Positions 30,971-44,163 of a stretch of DNA of 64,000 bases are shown here, piece after piece (within the stretch, counting starts at the first letter, position 1; every line of letters begins with the position of its first letter). This DNA is from Serinus canaria (taxonomy: Eukaryota > Chordata > Aves > Passeriformes > Fringillidae). The translations under genes were made by a program, and so were the position numbers. The stretch covers positions 13,594,601 to 13,658,600 of the forward strand of contig NC_066326.1 in the NCBI RefSeq assembly GCF_022539315.1. Direction: 5' to 3'. Below the pieces are notes generated by a model. The model did not search any database, was not told where the DNA came from, and saw nothing but the letters and a program-made list of their open reading frames with translations.

Positions 30971-33150
30971 GTTAAAAGAGTACATTCCATTGAGAGCAAT
31001 CTAAACTGCTGCAACTGCTGCTGTCTTTAAGCTGCTCATACTTCCCCAAGAAATGCCTATATGCTGTGTAGAAATGCAATAGTTTCCTTCCCACTATTTT
31101 TTTTTTTTCAATCACAGGCTTTTTTCTTCTAAGTTCTTCCTAATTCCTTCTTTGGACTTCTATATCAGACACAGAATGAACTAAGCTGATAGACCTGGCC
31201 AAAATAGAAAACAGAAAGGGATCACTTGCTTTTCAAGTCACAATGATGAGTCATTTGGGTTGTTATAATTCATAGCTGTATGTAAGAAAATAATGTCAGA
31301 AGATGTGGGAAAATATAAAGTTGTAACACTTTCATATACAAGTTTAGTGTCACACAGAAAGGAAATCCAGTTTTGCAGGGGTTTGTGACCTTACATGAGG
31401 TGCAATTCACTTCCTTAAAAAGATAGCCTGACCAAAAGGTTAAAGAACAAAATAAAATTCCAGAAAAAAAGTGTTCTGCCAGTGAATCACCATGCCAGGC
31501 TGCTGACATTCCTTCCACTCTAATCAACTTTACTTTTAATGTGATTTCTTTAATTTTACAGAACATTATAGGCAGAGTCTGTAACAAGTACTCAAAGCCA
31601 CCACTTCCAACTCCTGAGAAGATACAGCATGTGAGAATGCATAAACCAAAACCATTTCAACATTAATATCTTGGTTCGCAGTCAGCAGAAATTTTATGGA
31701 TCACATTACTTGCACACAAGTTATTCAAGATGATTCATTCCTTCTTCTGATACAGAAATTCCAATTGAGACTTCTAAATATAGGTACCCAGTAGTTTCCA
31801 AATCATTTTGGAATACACTTGAATTTGAACTGAAGCTACTGGTATAAACAGGCCCAGCATATTTATTTGACAATAGCCACAGTAGTAGTCATAACCCATG
31901 TTTATTGATCTACCTATTCCAGGTGAACAAAGCAATTTCTTGGTTTGTTTTTCATTAAAAATGTAAAAAGGCATTTTAAAAATCCTAAAGAATAATGCTG
32001 CTAATTAATGGCAGTCTTGAAAAACATTAAACATTAATCTATTTGGTTATATTATCTAAAAAAACCTGTATCTCACAATTCTTCAGCAATATAAAGCAGG
32101 TTCAATGACTATCCTGACAAACTTTCCACCAGTCTTAAAACATTTCAGTATTTTCACCCCCTATTACTGCAGTAGCATAAAAATCTTCTATGGAGAGGAG
32201 TTACAGCCCTGGTAAGGTCATAGAAGACAAATTAGGGAACTGTATTTATAAATACTAGGTACTAAATTTTTATTTAAACTGTGAAATTTTTCTAGTTTTA
32301 GTTTTTTCAGTGCTCATTCAATCTGCAGTCAGGCACACCACACACACAGATACACAAAGATTTCCTCTTTCTTCCTGCAAAGTTTCAGAGTTGCCACATT
32401 TTTGTGCTCTTGATTGATCTGGTGCAGTAAGATGGACTTTTATTAGTGATCAATTTTGCCATTGTTCTTGCCAGAGAAAAGACAGTACTTTTGAGAATGG
32501 GCTTAGGAAGCAGTCTCTTCCCAAGCTCATATTCTTCTTGTTCTCTCTGTGACCCTGGAACAAGACTGAGTTCAGACAAGAACCACTCCTAGCTGGATAA
32601 GGAACAGGGCTAAATAATTTACTAGCTTGAAGTGAGAAATCCTGTAACCTCATTTCATTTATGAGAATTTTCACAGTGCAGCCCTTACACTGTGTAGGTG
32701 CAACACATTTCATAAGGACAAAACCACAGCATTTGATCCTACAAATAATCATGAGGGCAGTTAACAGATGAGAAGACAACACTTATTTTGTCTTGGGTGT
32801 AGTCTTTCTGCTCCATATGTACATCCAAGCCTCTGACCACTCTAACAAAGAAGTAAACAGAACCTGATAAATGAAACAACTGCACATAAGAACGCTATTT
32901 ACTCATATTAATTTCTTTGACGTTTGTTAGAGAACTGAAGATTCATTCCATTTGAGCAGCAAACACCAAAATTGCCGGTTTCTGTCATTTTATGTGCATT
33001 TTAGTTTCTTTCTAAGATGTAGAATCTGATTATCACATTAAAAAAACTATGACTGTTCACAATTTTAATTTAGAAAACTATTGCAGCAACACCAGGAAGC
33101 TATAGAGTTATTCAAGAACAACATTGCTGCTTTGAAATTAACTTCATATT

Positions 33151-33311
33151 CAAGTAAGGAATCTGAGAGTAACTAAGACTCAACTGTTCTATTTATCTCT
33201 GGATTTCTCTGAAGCAAATCAAAGTTATTGCCTTAAAATTGTCAGGACAGATACCTGCACCTCATGTTAGCCACCAGCTGTGCAAGGATCTCCTGGGTAC
33301 TCTGAAACCTG
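33151..33311 (+). repeat. 161-bp direct duplication, copy A
   Basis: Begins CAAGTAAGGAATCTGAGAG and ends GGTACTCTGAAACCTG. By hand alignment it differs from copy B at about 14 positions without a gap, about 91% identity. The similarity stops abruptly at both ends. It resembles no repeat family that I recognise. Confidence 0.9.
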
Positions 33312-33370
33312 CACTGAAAGTGAGAACAGGTAGGCTGAACATGTCAGATTTCACTGTATTGGCAGTTGGC

Positions 33371-33401
33371 TCCCAGTTAATATTTAAATAATTAACTGGG
33401 A
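33371..33401. repeat. Perfect 11-bp inverted repeat with AT-only loop
   Basis: TCCCAGTTAAT (33371-33381), nine AT bases, then ATTAACTGGGA (33391-33401). The loop ATTTAAATA is itself nearly symmetrical. It lies 60 bp beyond duplication copy A. Confidence 0.8.
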
Positions 33402-34945
33402 AGTTTTAATCATGGCACTTGCACTGCTGTGGTAGAAAGTGTTTCCCTCAGAGAGCCCCAAGAGCATGCATTTGGCCATGAAGGTATGCCTGCAAACCTG
33501 AGGAAACAGGACAAAGAGCAAGACATAGGATTATCTTCTGCAAGCTATTCCTGCTGAGGGTCATTCTCCCCATGCAGCCACTCCTGTATCACCACAGCAT
33601 CCCTGTGCCAGGACAAAGCACTGGTCCTTTTTCACCCCCTGTAGTTAACTGTCCCCAAAGGCACTGACCCAAACACATGTGCAGTGTTATCACCTGCAAG
33701 TGCCACAGCACATCTGGGAGCAGCAGTTACAGCCTCTCTGCATTGGTTCTGAACTTTGCAGTTCACACACAGGCACTGCATTTCCAGGTGTAACTCCTAG
33801 TAAGAAAAGAATTTACATAACATAGTAGAAGGTCGTACATTTGTAAACCCAGTAACAACTGCAAGTGTTTGTGAGCATGTGCTCCTCAGAGCATGCACAC
33901 CCCTCACTAGTCCCAAGCACTTTCTGACAAATGAGAGTTTTGGGAAAGCATCTGCTGCCCAAGTAACTCACACAGCTCCTCACAACCACCTCTTTGGAGA
34001 AACGTTTTGGAAGCTGTACAGGTTTGCAACCACAAAAAATTTTAAATTCCTCTTATGATTGCAATCCATCCTCATATACCAACTTTTCAGGGTTACTTTG
34101 ACCTCTCTGTCAAAAAGACAATGATAGCCCTTTAAACACAGCATTGCCAATGACAGGGCACAGGCTCTGTACCCAGTGGGCTGGGTCTGGACCAAAACTT
34201 GTCTCTATCACCTGATGCCTTCCTTCCCCTTGGTAGTTTAGCTCTACCAACTGTTTCTTACAGCAGGTAGCCATGTCTGGTTTGGAGTGGGACGAATCAG
34301 TTTGAGGGTAATGGAAAGCAAATATAACTTATGTCAAAATACAGAGTATGTGTGGTGTGTTTTACACAGCTTGCAGACCACTGAAGAAAGAGCAAGATCT
34401 AAAAGTACAACAAACATGTAAAAATGATCCCCAAGCAGACCCTGGAATGAAGAGAAGCCATCAAACGACCCCTGGCTCACACATGCAACACCAAGTAAGC
34501 CTGAGCCCTGCAGTCCCAGGGGAGACCTGCCCCTGCCTTGCCAGTCAGCAGAAGTTTCAGCAGCACAAACACAGAAAGTGCCCCAAGCCTGACACCCCCA
34601 GTACCTCGGTATCCACATTGCACATTTAATAAAATATTTACCTAGCACAGAGGGACATGAAGAGTCATCAATAAGACCCAATTATACAAGGTGTTTAAAA
34701 GGTCCCTGGTAACACCTCCCAGCTCTGCACACCTTGCTTACACGGCTAGGAGTGAGCTCATGCCATGAGGGCACACACATCCATCCTCCAGGCACTGCTG
34801 CAGCACACCAGCAAACCTTACAGCTCTCCAGGGGAAGGGGAGGAGATTGCTGGGGCCAGATCAGCTTGAAGGACCACAAATTAAATGTTGGTAGTGTTTC
34901 AGAGAGTCTGGGCCTTGCTACCTAATAAAGAGCACTGCTAGAGCT

Positions 34946-34993
34946 CTTTTGATTACCAAAAAAGCAAACTGGAGTTGCTTTTGATTACCAAAA
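34946..34993 (+). repeat. 16-bp direct repeat pair
   Basis: CTTTTGATTACCAAAA occurs at 34946-34961 and again at 34978-34993. The flanking sequence is only partly similar, so this may be a remnant of a small tandem duplication. Confidence 0.75.
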
Positions 34994-35546
34994 CCACTCT
35001 AACAAGAAGTGTTACTGCTACTACACCATTTAGATGCAAGATCTGACAAGAAACAGATTATTACACAATAACTTAAGGTCATATGTGCCTCCTGTAATTA
35101 CTAATTAACATTTTAATTAAGTACACAACTTGTGTCCTATTTTTTCCTAAACCTGTTTAATTAAATACACCATGACAAAGAAAAAACTCTTGTGGTTTGC
35201 TATTAAATCACTTAGAATTTTATTAGACCGAAGCAGAGACTAGTGGCAATTTCTCATTAGGAAACAATTTAGTTTCTCATGCTTTTCATAGAAGATACCA
35301 AGCACATTAATTTCTGGTACAGTATTCCTAGCAATGTTTCCACTGCTGCAGAAACATCTTTTAGGTTTCCTTTCCTCCAGAAGCATCAGCAAAACAAGGC
35401 CAGCAAAGTACATTTTTTGTGTGTGATTTGCTTTGGCCACAGCTTTGCTGCATCAGCAAAATGACAAGAACAGCAACTGTTGATCACATCCCCTTTCTGC
35501 TGCACATGAGGCTCTACTCACCCTGCCCACATTATACCTCTGCATT

Positions 35547-35707
35547 CAAGTGGGCAATCTGAGAGTATCTAAGACTCAACTGTTCTACTCATCTCTGGAT
35601 TTCTCTGAAGCAGATCAGTGTTATTGCCTTGAAGCTGTCAGGACAGATACCTGCACCACATGTTAGCCATCAGCTGTGCAAGGATCTCCTGGGTACTCTG
35701 AAACCTG
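35547..35707 (+). repeat. 161-bp direct duplication, copy B
   Basis: Same orientation as copy A and 2,396 bp further along. The most conserved part is the right half (GTCAGGACAGATACCTGCAC to the end). An open frame on the plus strand runs through this copy and continues to 35922; an open frame on the minus strand ends within it. Copy B may be the source or simply a second insertion of an unrecognised dispersed element. Confidence 0.9.
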
Positions 35708-35922
35708 TATTTCCTGCCACCCTTAGCAGCTCCCTGATGCCATCTAAGCCCTCCCAAGTGCTCCTCTGCAATACCCAACGCTGTCACCTTTGTGATAGAA
35801 TCTTTGTGAGCACAGATCTCTATTCCCAAGGCCCACACTACAAAGATGAGAGAGTTATCCTGATGATCAAAGACATCCAACTCGCCAGAATTGTGTCTGA
35901 CAACACCTTTTATATTTTATGA
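35563..35922 (+). other. Open frame through duplication copy B, unrecognised; possible pseudogene fragment
   Basis: Open from 35563 to a stop at 35920-35922, with no clear start. The translation contains QLCKDLLGTLKP, encoded in the duplicated part, and then CHLCDRIFVSTDLYSQGPHY, where CxxC followed by a His resembles half of a C2H2 zinc finger but lacks a proper second pair. The opposite strand is also open for 80 codons over much of the same DNA. I do not recognise a family. It may be a chance frame, a decayed exon or a retrocopy fragment. Confidence 0.2.
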
Positions 35923-38900
35923 TCAGACCAGGAGCTCTCAGATCTCTGAGAGTGTAGTAAAACCAATGTGCAAATCCACCTAAGGAAACTACAAACAGCA
36001 GTTCTGCATAATCAGACACATCAGTGGTGGCAAACAGCTCACAAAGCACGTTAGAGACAGAAAAGCTTTCCCCTGCTCTTTGCTGAGGAGACAGGAGATC
36101 ATAATACCATTACTGACCTCCACCTCTGACAATGTCAACAGAGAGCAGATGCTCTGTTACTGGCACAGCACTCTGCTCTTTGAGGAAACAGCAGCTTGAC
36201 ACAACACGCTTTAAATGCCATCCACACTTGTCACATGGAAGCATGCAGGCTGTTACAGGCATTTGTCAGCTTACCTTTAAAAATACCCAAATAGAGAAGC
36301 TGCTCCTGACTGAAAACCTTACATGCTTAATAATGCAGAAAGAAAATTCAATTAAAAATAAAGCCCCCCAAAAAGGAGACTTGAACTCACTTCATTGCAT
36401 GTATGCTTCAAGCATCTTTCACTACAGGATAAATTAAATTCAATAATTAAATCATCTGTGTGCATTGGGTCTTGGGTAGGGGGGGGGAAAAGACACTATT
36501 TTTCAGCTGCTATGTTTATTTTTTCCTCCCAAAGCCAGGACTAAATTCAGATATAATTCTAGAACTGCGGAATTATAGTCACAATCAGTATAACTAAAAT
36601 AAGAACTTGGCAACATGTCTCTTCATGCCTTGTATGGCATTAAAGGTACCATCTGTGTGCTTAACAAATTGATAATAATGTCTTGTTACCAAATGCTGCA
36701 TGCTCATGTATGTATTAAGGCTTCTACTCTGAAAATGCATTGAAGCATAAAAAGAGACATTAATTCTGAATTACCTGAACCAGTAAAATTAACATTTTGG
36801 CCATGTGCTAATGTAAGTACCATTTATCCACAAAACAAACAGTCCACAGAGGGCAAAACAAAAACAAACAAGAAAACCCAGGTTTCCATTCCCAGAATTT
36901 TAGTTCTTTACTAATTCTGAAATTGCATCACTCCACAGTCAAAGGACCAGCATTCAAATGCCAGTGTAAATGTATTGGAAGACTGTAGACTGCAATGCAT
37001 CATGTGAAGTTTCATGCAGGCCCCTTGCTCAAGTATTTCTGCCTGCTTTAGTGCAGCCCCTGCTGCTGTGTGATAACAAAGCTCTCAACCCCACTCCCCC
37101 CCCTGTGCTTCCAACAAAAGGAGGGAGATTCTGGTTGCAGAATCCCTCACAGAGGGGAAAAGCTGCCAATATTGTATTGTCAAACTTGGAAATGAAACTG
37201 TGGGCAAACATCTGGAGCCAGCTGAAGAGCAGAAAGGAGAACTCCATTCAGGCTATTCTCAGCTCTTCATCACTGCTTAGTTTAGAAAAAGAAGTGAGGC
37301 TTATTATTAAACTATTCCAATTAACTCACTTTGAAACATGAGGGTAGGGAAGAATCCCAGTGACAGCCCTGGGAGAGAGGAGAACAAATTCCCTCCAGCA
37401 GGGAAAAGCAGACAAGATCTAATGATGAATCTGGTTTCTAATATAATTCAATACATTTTTAAAACTACTTATAACATTTCATATGCATAATTAAACTTGA
37501 CTTCAAATCTGAACATCAGTCTTAACAGGTTTCTAAAACCTCCCCAGGAGTTTATACAAAAGATGTTTATCCCACATTTGCCAATGTTATTCTACTTTTC
37601 CAGATAAAGGTCATGTTAAATTTTAGAAGCATTTGGATTTCAGAAAAAGAAGTAAGGCCTTCCATAAGACAGGTTTTCTGAATATGCAATCATAAATGCT
37701 TTATGTAACACTTGTATTTATAATATTCATAATGCAAATAAGTCCTAACCTTTTCAACAATTCTGAATGTTTTGGAAATGTTTAGGGTTCTCCAATTTTT
37801 TTTTTTTCTTTCTGTGCTTTCTTCCTCAGCCCCAGAAGAACAATTGAGTCAATATATGGTCATTTAGTTTGCCAAAATCAAAACAAGAAGCCAGGAATTT
37901 AATAAGTAGTTCTCCTTGCTGCCAATCAAAATCCTCCCATGTCCCTGGTTTCTCAGTTATGAAACTCTCAGACTGCATTCCTGAATCATCCATGTATGGA
38001 AACTTTACTGGTATCACATCCATTTGCTCTCCTGAAGGGTATCCCCCCTTCCCTACTGTTCAAGTAACTTCACATCAACCACTGAAGTCAGAAGAGTCAC
38101 TTCATGTCCCCATTAATGTTTAAGAGCACAAATGTGATATTTATACAAAGAAACCCAAATCTATGCAGGCATATCTGGGCCTTTTAAATTGAATTACAAT
38201 GGTTAATAAGGCCAACATCAACAATGACTTAGTTCAGACAAGAGGAAAATATTTTTTTCTATAGACATCTCATGAATAAATTCCTAGTTTATATGACTAC
38301 AAATGGAACCAATCCAGGTCTTAACTTCAAAACAACCTCTTGTCATATCAAAGTAACAAAGTTTATATAAGAACATAGTTCCTTCCCACTACATGCCATG
38401 TTCCTGATTAATACTTAAATACTATCAATATTAAGATCTCTGCTGTGCCTCTCAACACTACTCATTAAAAACATTTTCATTTCAACAGCAACATGAACTG
38501 GGACATTGCCCAGGAACTGAACAAAATATCCAAGTTTATTAAATACTTGACTTTCAAACCCAAGAATATTAAACACAGCTCTCACCAAGCATCCAGGCAC
38601 AAATTTAGCTTTAGTAAGAATGTTAGGTTGGAAGCAATACATTCAGCTTGCTCTGAATTCATTCACAAATAACTGTGTCAGCCTCACCTCTATCACCCCT
38701 AAATTCCTTATCACCCATTTATAGGCTCTGTCCTCTGCTCTGCAAGGAAACCTAATGTGAATCATTTTTAATCATTTTTAATGTCCTTGAGACTCTGCAC
38801 ATGACATTCCCTGGCTGTACAGGCAGTAGAGTTCTCCTGCTGGCCCTTCTTAGTCCCAACCTCCACGTGGCCAGACTTGTCACTCTCCAGAGACACAAAA

Positions 38901-40543
38901 GGGCTCCCATTCTCACACCTTTGATGCATTAGCAAGTGAACTGCTTTTCCAGCCAAACTAGTTTCAAACTCAAGGAGTACCATAATTTATATAAATATCA
39001 CCAATCAGAAAGAAATCAAATATCAAACAATAGTTAGGAAATGCCAGTGAGTAAAACAAAAACTTAACCCTAACTTAGATGTATACAAATCCACCTTATG
39101 TGGCACAGCTCAACGCCTGAAATCTACAGTTACACGGTCATGAAATCCTACAAGTCCAAAAGTAAATTCAACACTATAATCAGAAAGCATTTCCACCTTG
39201 AGTCTGGCAACATTCTTAATAAAAGACAGATAAAATGATACAACCCCATTCCACTGCCTCCACTGTCAATCCCCATTCCAATATCTTTCTATCCCCCCTA
39301 ACTGCAGGTTCAGGTCTTGAAACCCACTGAAAACTTGCATGTCATTGACACCTCAGCTGATGAAAGGTGATGAGCCACATCCTTGTCACAGCTGCAGAGC
39401 TGAAATCAGCTTGCAAATTGAAGACTTTACCACTAAGATAGAAATTAATATTTCAAATATGCATTTACTAGTGATTTTTAAATCCTCAATCATATATTTT
39501 AGAATGGACTACAACATAAAAGCACTTGCTTTATGAACTTCCAGCCATGATCTCCCTTTTGCAGATTACTAAACCTCATATTGAATTCAACATATTACTG
39601 GCCTAATTTCCTGTATGCAGTCATTGCCTAAAATATTAAAATAAATTATTATATCACAACATTTTTTGCCTAAGAATGTTCTATAAAGCAACTGAAGTAG
39701 CAAGCAAGCTCTGTGACACTAGTATTGACTAAAGGTGGTATTGAAAATCTAATTTTAGAAAAAAAAAAAAAAACAAAGAAAGAATCACAGAACACATATA
39801 AGCATCTTGACTTTGTATAACCCAGCCTTTAACAGACTTTGACACCACAAAACAGACACCTGCCTATAGAAACCTGATATTTCTTTAAAAAAATCCAGAA
39901 AATCTTCATATGGGCCAAAATTCTGACCTAAACCAAAATTTTAGAAGTGTTCTGGTCCAAAGAGAGAAGCTTTGAGACTACAATTTCAGAGAAATTAATT
40001 CCATATTCACCAAGGGGTTTAGTGCATATGACCTCAATACTAATTCCACACAAAGCATCCACTCAGGACTTGGCTATCTCCTTCCCCCTCTGCACCCCAG
40101 ACAAAACTGGATTCATGCACAGAGTGTGAGTCCAAGCTCACTGTGCCAAACAAGGGATAAAGTGACATTATGGTAGCTGAGAATAACACCAAAAGCTGCT
40201 GTCTTATTCTTCCAGAGGTAGCCAGCACACTTGCAACAGATAACTAAAGCTAATGAGACACACTAAACCTTCTACACTTCTGTGGAAGGCAGGCAACAAA
40301 GCAGAACTTTCCCTCAGCATGAAAGAGCCCTCTCTTTAATGATTTTTGAAGTACTTAGCAATGAAAGCAATGAAAGCTTTCAGCAGTGAAAGCAACCCAG
40401 AGCATGCCTCTCCCTGCTGTTGTCTCCATCTGAAGATGAAAAAGAGAGGTACAGCTGACTGATGAGCTAAATGAAAAGGCTTTTCTCACAAGTACACAAA
40501 CTATTACAGACATCAGCCTTCAGCACAGAATAGCTTTCTACCT

Positions 40544-40560
40544 CAAAAAAAAAAAAAAAA
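40544..40560 (+). repeat. Poly(A) tract, about 17 bases
   Basis: Simple homopolymer run directly upstream of the CR1 fragment that begins at 40751. Confidence 0.75.
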
Positions 40561-40750
40561 AGGGTGAGTCGTACTATATAAAAATTACAGTATCAACTTC
40601 AAAAGTTGCACTAACCTGCATTTTGGAGGCTGACAGAAAACATAAAAACACAGAATAGAAACATGAACATGCTATCAAACACACTAATTTATACAACTGA
40701 AAATAATGTATGACTTCCAGAATGTATTTCCTCATTTTCCTACACCACAG

Positions 40751-40820
40751 AGCTATAGAATGGTTTGGGTTGGAAGGGGCCTTTAAGACCATCTAGTTCC
40801 ACCCTGCCTGCCAGATTTTC
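40751..40820 (-). mobile_element. CR1 LINE 3'-end fragment
   Basis: The plus strand reads CTATAGAATGGTTTGGGTTG, then GAAGGGGCCTTTAAGACCATCTAGTTCCACCCTGCC. This is the antisense of the avian CR1 3' terminus, so the element is on the minus strand. The match fades after the CCCTGCCTGCC segment; a diverged continuation to about 40860 is possible. Confidence 0.85.
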
Positions 40821-41730
40821 ACTGTTTCTGGTCAAAATGAGGTCCCATCCTTAACAGACCATCATGCTGTAAAGGTTATACTGTTTTGCAAAATGTTCAC
40901 TCAGCAAGCACCACCCTCCCTGTAGGCTGCCAGCACAAATGCAGCAAGCATCTCTGCTTGCTGACCCCATCTTAGACCCCAATAACAGCTGAGCCTCATC
41001 TTATCCCCACCACAGGAGGATGTGAGATGGTGCTGAAGGAGAACACCCCACTACCAGGCACCCAGCTTGCTCACCCATCTCCAGGTGGAAGCCTGTGACC
41101 TGTGTAGAACAGGAAAACCATGACCAGCTGCTCCCAGCCTGCCTGTGGGGAGCTGATTTTGGGGTCTTTCCCAGAGAGAGCCCCAAAAGAGTGACTGAAA
41201 TGTGTGGGCATCCTGCACAGAAACTTCCTTTTAAACTGCATCATACCAATATTATTTTGCCAAGCCCTGCACCCTGACAGTGTGGGCACAGCACACAGAC
41301 CCAGGGAGTTCCCTGAACCCTGCAGTGTCCCCTAAGAGATGTGCATTTAGAAAGAAGTAAATTCAGAGAAAAAGCCACAAAGCTCAGCTGAGAGGATCTC
41401 TGACAGATACCCCTCACTGAGCCTGCTGGCCTTACACAAGCAATGGAGCTGCTCATGAGATGGCTCCTTACTTAGGAATCTGCACCACTTGGAGACAGAT
41501 CCTCCTTGGGGAACTCGTGGAAGTTCTTATCAGTGATCCAAAAGCATCTAATGGAAAAAGAAATTCCTGTAACATAGCTTCATCTTTACTGTACTGATTA
41601 CTACATACTTCAGCAGCAGCAGCTGAGAGAGCTCTTTTCACAGGAGTAGAATAATCTCCCACTTAAAATTTGAGTTGCATTAAACAATTAAGGCAAGGGA
41701 AAGAATGCATGGAGGTGTGCACCAGCTGCC

Positions 41731-41757
<27 letters not shown>
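41731..41757 (+). repeat. Poly(A) tract, 27 bases
   Basis: Uninterrupted 27 A between GCTGCC and TCCCACAG. No polyadenylation signal or gene-like sequence was recognised upstream, so evidence for a retrocopy is lacking. Confidence 0.9.
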
Positions 41758-41762
<5 letters not shown>

Positions 41763-44130
41763 CAGTTTTAGCTCCCAGAGTTTGGAACTTTGAAGTTAAC
41801 AATTTTACAGAGGCATGCTCTCAGATGACTGCATCCCTTGCTTGCTATCCAGGTTCCCTGCTTCATTGCAAGGGAATAAAGTTCTCAATCAGTTAACTGA
41901 AAGGTTCTGCATAACAGAGAAATTTCAGAAGAAATAAATTTGCAGTCCACCCCTTCTTAGCATCTAGGAGACCTGAAGGCTAACATAACTGCAGGACAAG
42001 CCAGAAGAGTTTGAGTGGAATCACCTGTATTCATTAAGAGGACAATGCCTCTTTTCATACCTTGGCTGGATATTTACTAACACCAATGCAAGATTGCAGA
42101 CAGATAAGATTTGGCCCAAAGGCCTAAAGAAGGCCCTCATAATGAAGGCTGCCCCCAGAAGAATTTCCAATCCTCCTTACTGAAGTGCTCCTACTAGCAA
42201 ATGTAGCCTCATCATAATGAAAAACATGCCTGAACATGATCCCAAACCTCTTCTGAGGAATAATTATAAACATTCCAGCAGTTTGCACCTCATCAAGAGA
42301 CTTTAGTCCATCTCACTGGAAAACAGAAGTGTGATGTTATTGTTGTTGTCATCATCATCTCCTACAGGACTGGGGCAAAAAGAGCTTCATGAATCAGGGT
42401 TGAAATACTGTCCCTTTCCTGCCTTCAAGACTTCTACAAAGATTTTTATTTTTAGGAAATGAAGAGAGAGGAGAGCTTTCCAAACAAAGCAAGCAAACAC
42501 ATTTTGGCACTATGTAATTTCAATTGAACTTGTTTTCAGCTGTTTAAGTACAATGTCTTATTTTCTCCTAGATGCTTCCATACTCACTTGATTGACTAAT
42601 TCACCATTCACCAGGTCATGAAGACAGTGTAACAGTTGATTATGTTGCTGCTGCCTATTGCTGACCAACTTCAGTCTCACTGTGTTTTCCTCCTACTCCA
42701 GCTGGAATCAGCAGCTTCTTTCACCATCTTTCAACACTAAGAAGGTTGATTTTTTTGTATACACATGTTAACTCAGTAATCTGGTAATAGAAATTTGTTT
42801 TCAAGAAAACTATATAAATCAGTCAATTAAGATACAGAATTAAACTAAAATCTTGGGACAAGAAAATAAAGCAAGAGATAGTTGTGTCCACCACACATTT
42901 TGATTTGAGAAAATTGTTTGGATATTTTACTTCATCACTACTGGCTGCCTTCTTCACAGGAAACACCAGAGAATGTGAATAAGTTTATGGTGGCATGATA
43001 ACAGAATATGTTTCTATTTACTAACACATAAACTAGAAAGATATTTATAATGCTGTGATACACTTAAATGAGAAATACTGCATGCAGCAGTATACTTAGC
43101 AACAGTGTTCTGAGCCAGCATTATGTGTAGGCAATATGTAATGTGTTATTGCCAATAATATACAGAAATTATGTTTAAATATCTGCAGATAAGCTGATTT
43201 ACCTGAAGTCATTACTAGAATCTGTCCAACACCTGCTGGCTTTAACTTCTACCAAAGAAATGACTCAGAAGTCCTACAATGAAGTTTTTGAATCCAAATG
43301 AGAAACTTGTGGCAGTGTAAGATCTGAAAGGCACAGCTGACTCAGCCTTAAATGATGTTTTAAGTTCCACATGCATATTCTGTTTACTTGTGGTACAAAA
43401 GCAGATATATTATTATCACAGCTGCTACACTGCTTCAAAATGCACCTTTCTTACCAACCTTTCCATTATACAAGAAACACCACTACAATTCAGAATCTCA
43501 GCAGCACAGAACATGAAATGTTGGGGGCTAGTTGTAGTATCCAAAATGTAACTTAAATTGGAGGGATAGCTGAGGGAGGAAAATGAGATTGGTATAGGGA
43601 TCAAATCTGTTGTTGGCTTCTGTTTAACATCTGACAAAGAAAACTTTGACTTCTTTGAACTTTATTTGCCAAAATAAGCATTACAATAAAGAGAGAAAAC
43701 ACTACTGAATAAAGTTTTTACAAAGCATCTGCTAACAGAAAATATTCCATCAAAAATAGTACCTGATCCTGAATAAATAGTATATATCCAGTACCCACTA
43801 AATGAGACTGGAAATGCTTCACAGGCAGAAAACAAGCCCAACAATATTCTGGTAACCCAGATCACTACTTGGTAAATACTGGGTCAGACCCAATCTGAGG
43901 TAGTACTCCAGTGTGACACAGTGTACATGACAGCACCTCAGATCATCTTTCCAAGGAATCAAAAACTCATTGTGTCGTGATGTTTTCTGATTCAAAATGT
44001 TATTTCTGAACGATACCTTCACAGCAATCACTGCATTCTTAAGTTTTACTTCCTGAGAGAAAAGAAAAATATCCACTACAGTGATATAAAAGGATAAAAT
44101 AGCTTGTTAAAAGAGAAAAAGAAAGAGTAC

Positions 44131-44131
<1 letters not shown>

Positions 44132-44162
<31 letters not shown>
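44132..44162 (+). repeat. Poly(A) tract, 31 bases
   Basis: Uninterrupted 31 A preceded by purine-rich GAGAAAAAGAAAGAG. On the gene's strand this is a long T run in the intron; no adjacent exon was recognised. Confidence 0.9.

Positions 44163-44163
<1 letters not shown>

Larger units (their letters stand above)
13809..33150. other. Intron 3 segment without recognised genes
   Basis: Mostly AT-rich. A GC-richer patch lies at about 19840-20620, with several overlapping open frames on both strands and no family match. A 132-codon minus-strand frame at 27546-27944 is likewise unrecognised. No RNA genes or clear mobile elements were seen beyond the doubtful CR1-like tail at 18600. Confidence 0.65.

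Noticed and set aside
41701..41760. Retrocopy ending in the 27-base poly(A)
   Set aside because: No gene-like sequence, polyadenylation signal or flanking target-site duplication could be seen around the tract.
42350..42358. Minus-strand ATGATGATG that recalls the Met run of Cav1.3 exon 1
   Set aside because: It lies within intron 3, downstream of exon 2 in transcription, and is followed by ACAACAACAATAACATC rather than a Lys/Gln/His-rich sequence or a phase-matched donor.
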